From the NCBI RefSeq assembly GCF_046000175.1, contig NZ_JBEOMB010000001.1:8161-72160 (forward strand): DNA of 64,000 bases, read 5' to 3'. Below, piece after piece: positions 28,180 through 36,278 of this stretch (within the stretch, counting starts at the first letter, position 1; each line of letters begins with the position of its first letter). A program made the translations under genes and the position numbers. Origin of the DNA: Rhodoplanes sp046000175 (lineage in GTDB: Bacteria > Pseudomonadota > Alphaproteobacteria > Rhizobiales > Xanthobacteraceae). Under the pieces are notes generated by a model that searched no databases, had not been told where the DNA came from, and worked only from the letters and a program-made list of their open reading frames with translations.

Positions 28180-29133
28180 ATGGCCCGAACCCCCGCGAAA
28201 CAATCCGGCAAGGCGACGCCGCGAAAAGCCGCGGCCGGCAAGCGCGCGTCCGGCAAGAGCGCGTCCGGCAAGAGCGCGTCCGGCAAGAGCGCGTCGGCAC
28301 CGCGCAAGACCGTGACGGCGACGTCGGCGCCGAAGGCGGCACCCGCGCGGACCGCGACGCGTTCGTCGTCGGCGGCGAAGCCGGCCGCGAAGGGCAGGGC
28401 GACTGCCCCGGCACGCAGCGGAGCGCGCGGCGGAGCGAAGCCGGCGCCGATCGAGCTCTTCTACTGGTCGACGCCGAACGGCTGGAAGATCTCCATCATG
28501 CTGGAGGAGTGCCGGCTGCCCTACACGGTGCGGCCGATCAACATCGGCAAAGGCGAGCAGTTCGATCCGTCCTTCCTGGCCGTCGCCCCCAACAACCGCA
28601 TCCCGGCGATCGTCGATCCGGACGGGCCGGGCGGCCGGCCGATCTCGATCTTCGAGTCCGGCGCCATCCTCCAGTATCTCGGCCGCAAGACCGGCAAGCT
28701 CTATCCGGCCGACGAGCGCAAGCGCGTCGAGGTCGACCAGTGGCTGATGTGGCAGATGGGCGGGCTCGGGCCGATGGCCGGCCAGGCGCATCACTTCCGG
28801 CAGTACGCGCGCGAGGAGGTGCCCTACGCGATCAAGCGCTACACCGACGAGGTGAACCGACTCTACGGCGTGATGAACCGGCGGCTCGCTGACCGGCCGT
28901 TCCTGGCCGGCAAGTATTCGATCGCCGATATCGCCTGCGTCGGCTGGACGAGCCGGCACGCGCGCCAGGGCCAGGACCTCGCCGACTTCCCGCACGTGAA
29001 GCGTTGGCTCGACACGCTGCTGGCGCGGCCCGCGGTGGCGCGCGGCATGGCGCTCGCCGCCGAGGCGGCGACCGGCGTCGACATGAAGGACCCGGCCGTC
29101 CAGGCGCTGCTGTTCGGCCAGCGCGCCCGCTGA
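28180..29133 (+). CDS. Glutathione S-transferase (Nu class/YghU-like) with H1-like N-terminal tail
   Basis: The 317-residue protein has two parts. Residues 1 to about 90 are a disordered, basic tail rich in Lys, Ala, Ser and Arg with the unit ASGKS repeated, coded by three identical 15-bp repeats. From about residue 91 there is a full GST: thioredoxin-like domain with the Nu-class TPNGWKISIMLEE motif and FESGAILQYLGRK, then the helical domain with FLAGKYSIADIACVGW. It should use glutathione for disulfide reduction or peroxide removal. The start ATG has CAGGAGA upstream, so the tail is translated. A nucleic-acid-binding GST is inferred from composition only. Confidence 0.88.
   Translation: MARTPAKQSGKATPRKAAAGKRASGKSASGKSASGKSASAPRKTVTATSAPKAAPARTATRSSSAAKPAAKGRATAPARSGARGGAKPAPIELFYWSTPNGWKISIMLEECRLPYTVRPINIGKGEQFDPSFLAVAPNNRIPAIVDPDGPGGRPISIFESGAILQYLGRKTGKLYPADERKRVEVDQWLMWQMGGLGPMAGQAHHFRQYAREEVPYAIKRYTDEVNRLYGVMNRRLADRPFLAGKYSIADIACVGWTSRHARQGQDLADFPHVKRWLDTLLARPAVARGMALAAEAATGVDMKDPAVQALLFGQRAR
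28246..28290 (+). repeat. Exact 15-bp triplicate inside the GST tail
   Basis: Three identical in-frame copies of GCGTCCGGCAAGAGC code for ASGKS. Identity at synonymous positions shows recent expansion, and copy number could vary between strains. Confidence 0.95.
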
Positions 29134-29145
29134 CCTTTCGCTCCG

Positions 29146-29174
29146 GATCCGGCGCGGCTCTGCCGCGTCGGATC
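29146..29174 (+). terminator. Hairpin after the GST gene
   Basis: A 13-bp stem with one G-U pair (GATCCGGCGCGGC at 29146-29158 with 29162-29174, loop TCT) starts 13 bases after the stop. No T-run follows, so termination is likely but not certain. The rest of the 364-bp gap to the next gene shows an AT-richer patch near 29200-29225 and nothing else recognisable. Confidence 0.45.
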
Positions 29175-29497
29175 GTCCGACGAGACCGCCGGTCGGCGAC
29201 CCATATTACCAAAACCCTATTTCGCGCGGCTTTCCGGCGTGGTGAACACGGGCTTGCGCGATGTGGTTACCGGGATTCCTCGCAATTTCGGAAAGTGCCT
29301 GGAAATCCGAGGGTTCCGCGTTGTCGGGCCAGCGATTCCGCGGGCCTGCCGCGGCGCCGTTAAGGGGGGATTCATCGCACCTTTTAAGTGCACTTTCAGA
29401 CGCCTCCCGGAAGATCGGGGTGTTCGGACGGCGACGATCCGGACGCTGCGATCAAGCAAACGGCCGGCACAGCGGCCACGGCCTGGGGAGGCCAGAC

Positions 29498-29764
29498 ATG
29501 GGACGGTTCGACACAGCGGCATTGGAGACGGCGGCCCTCGGTGCGGCCACCACGGACGCCGACATGTTCTTCCAGCTCGGCATGATGTACTCGACCGGCG
29601 CGAGCGTGGAGGCCGACTACGTGTCGGCGCACAAGTGGTTCAATCTCGCCGCCCTGAACGGCAATCGCGACGCCATAAGGCTGCGCCGCGAGGTCGCCGA
29701 GATGATGAGCGAGGTCGAGATCGCGACGGCGCAGCGCGCCGCCCGCGCCTGGCTCGGCCGCTGA
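29498..29764 (+). CDS. Short Sel1-repeat protein
   Basis: An 88-residue soluble protein with one Sel1-like repeat unit: DMFFQLGMMYSTG...DYVSAHKWFNLAALNGN, followed by a helical tail ending AAQRAARAWLGR-like. Such short Sel1 proteins are frequent in Hyphomicrobiales and probably act as protein-binding adaptors. The ATG has GGGGAGG upstream. The tRNA-Ser gene follows. Confidence 0.78.
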   Translation: MGRFDTAALETAALGAATTDADMFFQLGMMYSTGASVEADYVSAHKWFNLAALNGNRDAIRLRREVAEMMSEVEIATAQRAARAWLGR

Positions 29765-29882
29765 GGGCAGGGGACTCCGCCGGGTCGCCGTTCGCTGTTC
29801 GCCGTTCATGCGCGGCGCCGCAGAGCGCCGCCGGCGCCGGCGGACCGAAGCGGTCGACGGACCATCGCGCCGGGGCGCCGGC

Positions 29883-29911
29883 TTGACCGTCCTGACCGAA
29901 CCGCCTACGAC
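29883..29911 (+). promoter_or_regulatory. Promoter of tRNA-Ser
   Basis: TTGACC and TACGAC are separated by exactly 17 bases. The tRNA begins 11 bases after the -10 box, which fits a short 5' leader. Confidence 0.6.
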
Positions 29912-29921
29912 AAACCGCGTC

Positions 29922-30015
29922 GGAGCTGTGGCCGAGTGGCTGAAGGCGGCGGTTTGCTAAACCGTTATACGGCCTTAAAGCCGTATCGAGGGTTCGAATC
30001 CCTCCGGCTCCGCCA
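29922..30015 (+). tRNA. tRNA-Ser (anticodon GCT)
   Basis: A 94-base class II tRNA reading AGC/AGU. Acceptor stem GGAGCTG pairs with CGGCTCC, the anticodon loop TTGCTAA carries GCT, the long variable arm is formed by ATACGGC...GCCGTAT, and the T arm is GAGGGTTCGAATCCCTC. CCA is encoded at 30013-30015. No integrase or repeated tRNA end was seen next to it. Confidence 0.97.
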
Positions 30016-30164
30016 GCCCTGCCCGCCCAGATCATCCGCTGTATCTATCGCGCTCGCCGTCTCGCGACAGGTCAACGGCGCTTGACGCCGATGGCTCGGC
30101 TGGGATTTCTGCGCGTCGGAGCCGGGCGAAGGTCCCGGCCGTGGCGTCAGAGGGCATCCGTCTC

Positions 30165-32567
30165 ATGGCTCGTTCCGTCGATGACACGTTCCGGCGCGCC
30201 GTCGACGCGCTGCAGGCGGGCCGGGTAAGCGATGCCGAGCGTGCCTTCCGGAAAGTCCTGGAGGCGGCGCCCCGCCATCCGGGCGCGCTCAATCTCTTCA
30301 CGGTGCTGCTGATGCGGCTCGGGCGCTGGGCCGAGGCGGAACCCTATGCCCGCCGGGCGGCGCGCGAGACTGCGGGCTCGGACGTCACGCTCTACAATTT
30401 CGGCCTGATCCTGAAGCAGGTCGGCAAGCCGGCCGAGGCGCTGGAGCCGCTCGGTCGCGCGCTCGCCCTGAATCCGCGGGTGCCCGACACGCTGATCACC
30501 CGGGCCGGGGTGCTGCGCGATCTCGGCCGGTACGACGAGGCGCTGGCCGACGCCGACGCGGCGCTCGCTCTCGCTCCCGCGAGCATCGATCCGCTCGTCG
30601 TTCGGGCCTCGGTCCTCGGCGCGCTGCGCCGTTTCGACGAGGCGCTCGCGGCTTACGAGAAGGCGGCCGCCCAGGCGCCCGACCGTCCCGAGCCATGGCT
30701 CGGCTGCGGCAAGACGCTGGCCTCGCTAAATCGTCAGGATGCGGCGCTCGCCGCCTTCGACCGCGCCCTGGCGTTACGGCCCGACTCGGCTGAGGCGCTG
30801 CAGGGGCGGGGCATGACGCTCGCCGCCCTCGGCCGCTTCGCCGAGGCGCTCGCCGCCTACGACGAGGTGCTGGCGCGGAACCCGGCGCTGCCCGACGCGT
30901 GGATCGGTCTGGGCGATGTCTTCTTCCGGCAGGGCCGGCACGACCGCGCCGTCGCGGCCTACGACCGCGCCATCGCGCTCGACGCGACCGCGGCGCGGGC
31001 GTTGCTGCACCGCGCCAAGGCCCGCATGGTGCTCGACCGCCTCGCCGAGGCGGAGGCCGACTGCGCACGCGCCCGGGCCCTGGCGCCGACCGCGGAGGCG
31101 TGGCAGCTCGCCGCCGAAATCGCCTATTATCTTAAGCGATACGACGAGAGCCTCAGATTCTACGACAACGCGCTCGCGGCCGGTGCCGGCCCCGATTATC
31201 TGGCCGGCGGCCGGCTGCACACCAAGCTGCAGGTGTGCGACTGGGCCGGCCTCGACGAGGACGTCGAGCGGCTGCGCGCCGCCGTCGGCCGCGGCGAGCC
31301 GGTGGTGCAGCCCTTCGTCGGGCTGTTCCTGCCGTTCTCGGCGGACGAGCAGCTTCGCTGTGCCGGCATCTTCGTGTCCCGGCTCGAGGCGCCGCGGCTG
31401 CCGCCGGTCGATCCGGCGACGCGGCGGCACGACCGCATCCGGCTTGCCTACTTCTCGGCGGATCTGCGCGAGCATCCGACCGCGCATCTGATCTCCGGGC
31501 TGTTCGAGCACCACGACCGCACCCGCTTCGAGACGACCGTGATCGTCTGGGGCGAGCGCGCCGGCTCGGCCTTCGCCGCGCGCATCGATGCGGCCGTCGA
31601 TCACGTCGTCGACGTCTCGGCGATGAGCGACGCCGAGGTTGCCGATCTCGTCCGCGCCCGCGAGATCGACATTCTGGTGGACCTGATGGGGCTCACCCGG
31701 AACTGCCGATTCCCGGTGCTGGCGCGGCGGCCGGCACCGATCCAGGTTAACTATCTCGGCTATCCCGGCACCGTCGGCTCGGACTGCGTCGACTACATCC
31801 TGGCGGACGGCGTCACGGTGCCGGATGCGCTGCGCGGCGGCTTCGCCGAGCACGTCGTGCGGCTGCCGCACTCCTACCAGGTGAACGACGACCGCCGCGC
31901 GGTCGCGGCCGAGGTCCCGACTCGCGCCGCCTGCGGGCTGCCCGACGACGCCTTCGTGTTCTGCTGCTTCAACAACAGCTTCAAGATCCAGCCGGCGGAC
32001 TTCGCGGTGTGGATGCAGCTGCTCGGGCAGGTGGAGGGCAGCGTCCTCTGGCTGCTCGACGAGAACCCGCTCGCCCGCGCCAATCTCCGGCGCGAGGCAC
32101 AGGTCCGGGGAATCGATCCCGACCGGCTGGTTTTCGCGCCGCGCTGCCCGCTGCCGGAGCATCTCGCCCGTCACCGGTTGGCCGACCTGTTCGTCGACAC
32201 GCTGCCCTACAACGCCCACACGACCGCGAGCGATGCCCTCTGGGGAGGCCTGCCGGTGGTCACCTGCGAGGGGGAGACCTTCGCCGGCCGCGTATGTGCC
32301 AGCCTCCTGCGGGCGGTCGGGCTGCCCGAGCTGGTGACCGGCTCCCTCGCCGACTACGAGGCGACCGCGCTGGCGCTCGCCCACGACCCGGCGCGGCTGG
32401 CCGCGCTGCGGGCGAGACTCGCCGAGAATCGGACGACGGCGCCTCTGTTCGACACCGCACGCTTTGCCCGGGACGTCGAGACGGCCTTCGCGGTGATGTG
32501 GCGGCGCTGGAAAGCCGGTGAGAAACCGGCGGAATTTTCAGTAGACGACAATAGACCCGCTGATTGA
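30165..32567 (+). CDS. TPR-containing SPINDLY/O-GlcNAc-transferase-like glycosyltransferase
   Basis: An 800-residue protein: about nine to ten tetratricopeptide repeats fill residues 1-350, then a GT41 catalytic region. The GT41 blocks are clear: REHPTAHLISGLFEHHD, VDLMGLTRNCRFPVLARRPA, IQVNYLGYPGTVG, FCCFNNSFKIQPADF, and the donor-binding DTLPYNAHTTASDALWGGLPVVT. It probably adds a sugar to a protein, for example flagellin or a cell-surface target; the target is unknown. ATG 30165 was chosen; a GTG at 30141 in the same frame is an alternative. Confidence 0.9.
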   Translation: MARSVDDTFRRAVDALQAGRVSDAERAFRKVLEAAPRHPGALNLFTVLLMRLGRWAEAEPYARRAARETAGSDVTLYNFGLILKQVGKPAEALEPLGRALALNPRVPDTLITRAGVLRDLGRYDEALADADAALALAPASIDPLVVRASVLGALRRFDEALAAYEKAAAQAPDRPEPWLGCGKTLASLNRQDAALAAFDRALALRPDSAEALQGRGMTLAALGRFAEALAAYDEVLARNPALPDAWIGLGDVFFRQGRHDRAVAAYDRAIALDATAARALLHRAKARMVLDRLAEAEADCARARALAPTAEAWQLAAEIAYYLKRYDESLRFYDNALAAGAGPDYLAGGRLHTKLQVCDWAGLDEDVERLRAAVGRGEPVVQPFVGLFLPFSADEQLRCAGIFVSRLEAPRLPPVDPATRRHDRIRLAYFSADLREHPTAHLISGLFEHHDRTRFETTVIVWGERAGSAFAARIDAAVDHVVDVSAMSDAEVADLVRAREIDILVDLMGLTRNCRFPVLARRPAPIQVNYLGYPGTVGSDCVDYILADGVTVPDALRGGFAEHVVRLPHSYQVNDDRRAVAAEVPTRAACGLPDDAFVFCCFNNSFKIQPADFAVWMQLLGQVEGSVLWLLDENPLARANLRREAQVRGIDPDRLVFAPRCPLPEHLARHRLADLFVDTLPYNAHTTASDALWGGLPVVTCEGETFAGRVCASLLRAVGLPELVTGSLADYEATALALAHDPARLAALRARLAENRTTAPLFDTARFARDVETAFAVMWRRWKAGEKPAEFSVDDNRPAD

Positions 32568-32858
32568 GGCGGCAGGCGGTGCCACCTGGCCGACGCGGCC
32601 GGCGCCGTCCCGCCATCCCGGCCCGGAGCCGAAATCGACTCGATTCGACGGCTTTTCCGCCCCGAGGGCGGCTCAGGCGGCACCGTGGCAGGCGTGCAGC
32701 GCCGGTCCGGCGCGAGCCACGGTCGCTCGCGACAAGTCTCTGCGTTCGTTAACGTAATTTCCCTGACCAAACCCCTCGGGTAGGCCCCGATTTCGTGTCC
32801 TTTGAGCAACACCGCCCCGGATTCAGAGGCTCGGAGGCGGTTCGGCGGCGGTTCTTTA

Positions 32859-32886
32859 TTGCCTGCAGGGGGCTCTCAGCTAATCT
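32859..32886 (+). promoter_or_regulatory. Candidate porin promoter
   Basis: TTGCCT and TAATCT with a 16-base spacer lie in the 495-bp gap before the porin gene. Transcription from here would give a leader of about 170 bases. No riboswitch or further site was recognised in the gap. Confidence 0.4.
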
Positions 32887-33062
32887 GACCTCGCGACGCA
32901 GGGGGGCATTCCCGGGGTCGCCCCGTCTAGGGTTCCAAGTCGGATCGGTGACACGAACGGCTCGGAATACTGGGTGGATCGTCGGGAGTAAGGGGACCTT
33001 CCAGGGTGCATGCCACCCGCCGGAGACGGAACCCTCCCAAGGCAAACGAATGGAGGTTTCAG

Positions 33063-34586
33063 ATGAAGATGGTGAAAACCCTTCTCCTCGGCTCCGCGGC
33101 TGGTCTCGTGGCGATCGCCGGCGCTCAGGCGGCCGATCTGCCGGTGAAGGCGAAGCCCGTCGAGTACGTGAAGGTCTGCTCGCTGTACGGCGCCGGCTTC
33201 TACTACATCCCGGGCACCGACACCTGCGTGAAGATCGGCGGCTACGTCCGCGCCCAGTACTACTATGGCAACGGCTCGCAGGTTGCGGCTGGCGTGATGT
33301 TCGGCGCCACCAACGGAGAGCAGAGCCGCTCTTCGCCGGCCGATGCCGTGCTCCGCACCCGCGCCGTCATGACCATGGACTCGCGGACGCAGACCGAGTG
33401 GGGCACGCTCCGCACCTACTACCTGCTCGGCTTCACCGACGACAACGGTTCGACCTCGCTCTACGCGACCCGCGGGTTCATCCAGTTCGCCGGCTTCACC
33501 TTCGGTAAGGCGCAGTCGTTCTACGACATCTTCTCCAACCCGGCCGTGTCGTACTTCGGTTTCGCCTCGTCGGACACCGGCGACGCCGGCACCAACCTCG
33601 CCGCCTACACGGCGCAGCTCGGCAATGGCGTGTCGGCGACGATCGCCGCCGAGGGACCTCGCACCGTCGGCATCTTCAACACCAGCACGCAACTGTCGAA
33701 CGCCATCACGCTCGGCAACAACCTTGCTAACGATAGCGTTAACGTTCGTTTCCCGGATGTCGTGGCCAACATCCGCGTCGACCAGGCCTGGGGCTCCTTC
33801 CAAGTGATGGGTGCTCTGCACGACGCGTCGGCTGCGTACAACTTCCAGGAGATCGGGGCTCTTGGGCTTCCGGCGGGAGCGGGTAATTCGTACTACACGG
33901 TCCCCACGTCTGTTCCTCGGACCCTTCAGGGTAACGGTGACGATGCGCTCGGTTGGGCAGTCGGCGTTGGCGCTCGCGTGAAGACCGACTTCATTTCGCG
34001 CGGTGATAGCTTCCAGTTCCAGGTGAACTACACCGAGGGGGCCACGCGCTATGCTGTGACTACTCAGCCGAGTGCTGGCTCGCCGCTTCGGTTTAGCGGG
34101 AACAGCATTGGGGCCGGTTGGTTCACTGACGGCATCTACACCGATGGCGGCTCCGTTGAACTCGTGAAGGTTCTCGGCATCAATGCGTCGTATGAGCACG
34201 TGTGGACTCCGGCCCTGAAGACCTCGGTCTACGGCGCCTACATCGACGTTGATTACGGGAATGCTGCCAATACGGCGGTGTGCAACTATCTGTCCGCTGG
34301 CACAACGAACAATCTGCCCCTTGCTGCTGGGTCGCCCTGCGATATGGACTTCTCATTCTGGCAGTTGGGTTCGCGCACTCAGTGGAACGTTCGTCCGGAC
34401 TTCTACATGGGCGTCGACGTACTCTATACTCGTCTGAATACGGCACTCGAGGGTGCCAATGTTATCGCGGGCGTTAATGGTCCGGGTAGTGCGGTTGGCT
34501 CGCAGTCTCCTCGGACTGGCAATATCTTCGGCGATCAGGACGCGCTGGCCGTCACGTTCCGCGTGCATCGCGACATCGTTCCGTGA
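33063..34586 (+). CDS. Omp2/Porin_2-family outer-membrane porin
   Basis: A 507-residue outer-membrane beta-barrel porin. The signal peptide (MKMVKTLLLGSAAGLVAIAG, cleavage near AQAA) leads to DLPVKAKPVEYVKVC and CVKIGGYVRAQYYYG, the constant start of alphaproteobacterial Omp2-type porins; the C-terminus ends with the barrel strand AVTFRVHRDIVP. GGAGG lies 6 bases before the ATG. The first part uses almost only G/C-ending codons, while roughly 33700-34560 has many T- and A-ending codons, suggesting mosaic origin. A strong terminator follows. Confidence 0.93.
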   Translation: MKMVKTLLLGSAAGLVAIAGAQAADLPVKAKPVEYVKVCSLYGAGFYYIPGTDTCVKIGGYVRAQYYYGNGSQVAAGVMFGATNGEQSRSSPADAVLRTRAVMTMDSRTQTEWGTLRTYYLLGFTDDNGSTSLYATRGFIQFAGFTFGKAQSFYDIFSNPAVSYFGFASSDTGDAGTNLAAYTAQLGNGVSATIAAEGPRTVGIFNTSTQLSNAITLGNNLANDSVNVRFPDVVANIRVDQAWGSFQVMGALHDASAAYNFQEIGALGLPAGAGNSYYTVPTSVPRTLQGNGDDALGWAVGVGARVKTDFISRGDSFQFQVNYTEGATRYAVTTQPSAGSPLRFSGNSIGAGWFTDGIYTDGGSVELVKVLGINASYEHVWTPALKTSVYGAYIDVDYGNAANTAVCNYLSAGTTNNLPLAAGSPCDMDFSFWQLGSRTQWNVRPDFYMGVDVLYTRLNTALEGANVIAGVNGPGSAVGSQSPRTGNIFGDQDALAVTFRVHRDIVP

Positions 34587-34629
34587 TCGTCTGATCACTG
34601 CGATTGTCTGACCCCTCTTCGGGTCGAAG

Positions 34630-34657
34630 CCCCCGGCGGTCTCCGCCGGGGGTTTTT
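34630..34657 (+). terminator. Rho-independent terminator of the porin gene
   Basis: A perfect 10-bp stem CCCCCGGCGG/CCGCCGGGGG with loop TCT is followed by TTTTT, 43 bases after the porin stop. Confidence 0.92.
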
Positions 34658-34860
34658 CGTCGTGGAAAGGGGCCGCGTCGCGCGCCTCGTCATGGCCGGG
34701 CTCGTCCCGATCCACATGACGTCAAAGGTGAAGGCACGGCCCCTCGATGGTCGTCGTCCGCGCAGGCGGACGACCCAGTATCCCACCGACCTGCTTTGTT
34801 TTGGTCGAGAGACTGCGGAGCACTGGGTGCTCCGCCTTTGCGAGGGCTTTGCAGAATTGG

Positions 34861-34961
34861 TCATTCCGGGGCGCGCCGAAGGCGCGAACCCGGAATCCAG
34901 CGGCAAGCTCGGCATTCTGGGTTGGATTCCGGGTTCGGCGCTGCGCGCCGCCCCGGAATGA
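34861..34961. repeat. Intergenic inverted repeat, family A copy 2
   Basis: This is the reverse-oriented counterpart of the element at 11758-11859 (TCATTCCGGGGCGCGCC to GCCCCGGAATGA). It fills the 481-bp gap between porin and hydrolase genes, together with a fragment of the family D repeat at 34691. Confidence 0.9.
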
Positions 34962-35067
34962 CTGGCTAATGCAAAGCCCTCGCCTTTGCGGAGCACGACG
35001 AAGGAGAGGTGCGAGCGTGGCTTTGCCGGGTGGGGGAGCCGCCGATGTCCGGCCTGCCTCGTCGATC

Positions 35068-35958
35068 TCAGCCCCGCGCCGCGACGCAGCGCGTCACGAA
35101 GTCGGCGATGCGGGCGATGACGTCGTCGCTGGCGAGGTCGGGGGCGTGGCCCTGGCGCGGCACCTCGATCGCCTCGAGGCCGGGATGGTGCTCGCGCATC
35201 CTCTCGACCGTCGCGGCCGACAGGAGATCCGACAGGCCGCCGCGGATCACCATCACGGGGACGTTCGCCAGCGCATCGAACTGCGGCCACAGCTCGGGCA
35301 GGGGCTTCGAGATGTCGAAGGCGGCGAGCGCCCGCGCGATCGCCTGGTCGTAGGTCGGCACCAGATGGCCGTTCTCCTGCCGCCAGGTCCGGTGCGCCAT
35401 GGCGAGCCAGTCCTCGTCGGTCCAGTCGGGGAACTCGCCCGCGAACTTGGCCCTGAGGGCGGCGGCGCCCTCGGCGAATCCGGCGGGCGAGCCGGCCCGG
35501 CCCACATAGGTCTTGATGCGGGCGATGCCGTCGATCTCGATCACCGGGCCGATGTCGTTGAGCACCGCACCGGAAATCGCGTCCGGCTTTACGGCCGCTA
35601 TGGCCATCGTGATCAGCCCGCCGCGCGAGGTACCGACGATCACGGCTGGCACGGCGTTCAGGGCGGTCATCACGGTCAGCACGTCGCCGAGCTCGACCGC
35701 GACCGAATAGTTGTCGGGATTCGGGTCGTAGTCGGAGAGGCCGCGGCCGCGATAATCGAGCGCGAGCACCCGGCGCGGGTGGAGGGGATCGCGCGCCAGC
35801 GCGCTCGCGAGCGGATGGAAGTCGGCCGCCGTGCGGGTCAGCCCCGGCAGGCAGACGACCGGCGGCCCGGGGAGTCTCGGGTCGCCGTACTCGCGGGCAT
35901 GCAGCTTCAGCCCGTCCGTCGCGGTGACGAAGTGGCTCCGGAATCCGTCGTCGGTCAT
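35068..35958 (-). CDS. Alpha/beta hydrolase
   Basis: A 296-residue alpha/beta-hydrolase-fold protein. The oxyanion region is CLPGLTRTAADFHPLA, the nucleophile is the Ser in VIVGTSRGGLITM, and the catalytic His is in RQGHAPDL, with an Asp between them. No signal peptide is visible, so it is cytoplasmic. Substrate unknown; esterase or epoxide-hydrolase-like activity is possible. Confidence 0.9.
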   Translation of the reverse strand: MTDDGFRSHFVTATDGLKLHAREYGDPRLPGPPVVCLPGLTRTAADFHPLASALARDPLHPRRVLALDYRGRGLSDYDPNPDNYSVAVELGDVLTVMTALNAVPAVIVGTSRGGLITMAIAAVKPDAISGAVLNDIGPVIEIDGIARIKTYVGRAGSPAGFAEGAAALRAKFAGEFPDWTDEDWLAMAHRTWRQENGHLVPTYDQAIARALAAFDISKPLPELWPQFDALANVPVMVIRGGLSDLLSAATVERMREHHPGLEAIEVPRQGHAPDLASDDVIARIADFVTRCVAARG

Positions 35959-36085
35959 GGTGTCGCCCCAGCCTTGTTCGCCCGGATTGTTCGGGGGCGG
36001 CGCAGCGGGGTCAAGGCGGGAGGGGGACGAACCGCGAGTCGGGGGAGGGCGAGGGGCTCACCCGAATCTCGGCCGCGTGGTCCGG

Positions 36086-36266
36086 GTGCTGCGTGCCCCG
36101 GACAAGGTGCATCGGGCCGCAGGCCGGATGCGCCGCAGATCCGGGGTCCAGGGGCCACGCCGGAATCCCTCGCGGTGTATGTCTCGTTCGAATCGATCCG
36201 TGGAGTCGCCCCTGGGTCCCGGCTCGCCGAGCATCGCTCCGCGCTGCCCGGCGTCCGGGACACGGA
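36086..36266. repeat. Intergenic inverted repeat, family C copy 1
   Basis: It begins with GTGCCCCGGACAAGGTGCATCG-like sequence and ends GTCCGGGACACGG, with CCAGGGGCC and GCCCCTGGGTCCCGGCTC as internal arms. Relatives are at 57697-57839 and 59796-59941. It fills the 320-bp gap between hydrolase and transglycosylase genes. Confidence 0.85.
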
Positions 36267-36278
36267 CGCCGTACTATT

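Noticed and set aside
29922..30015. Integration site at tRNA-Ser
   Set aside because: No integrase gene and no second copy of the tRNA 3' end was seen nearby.
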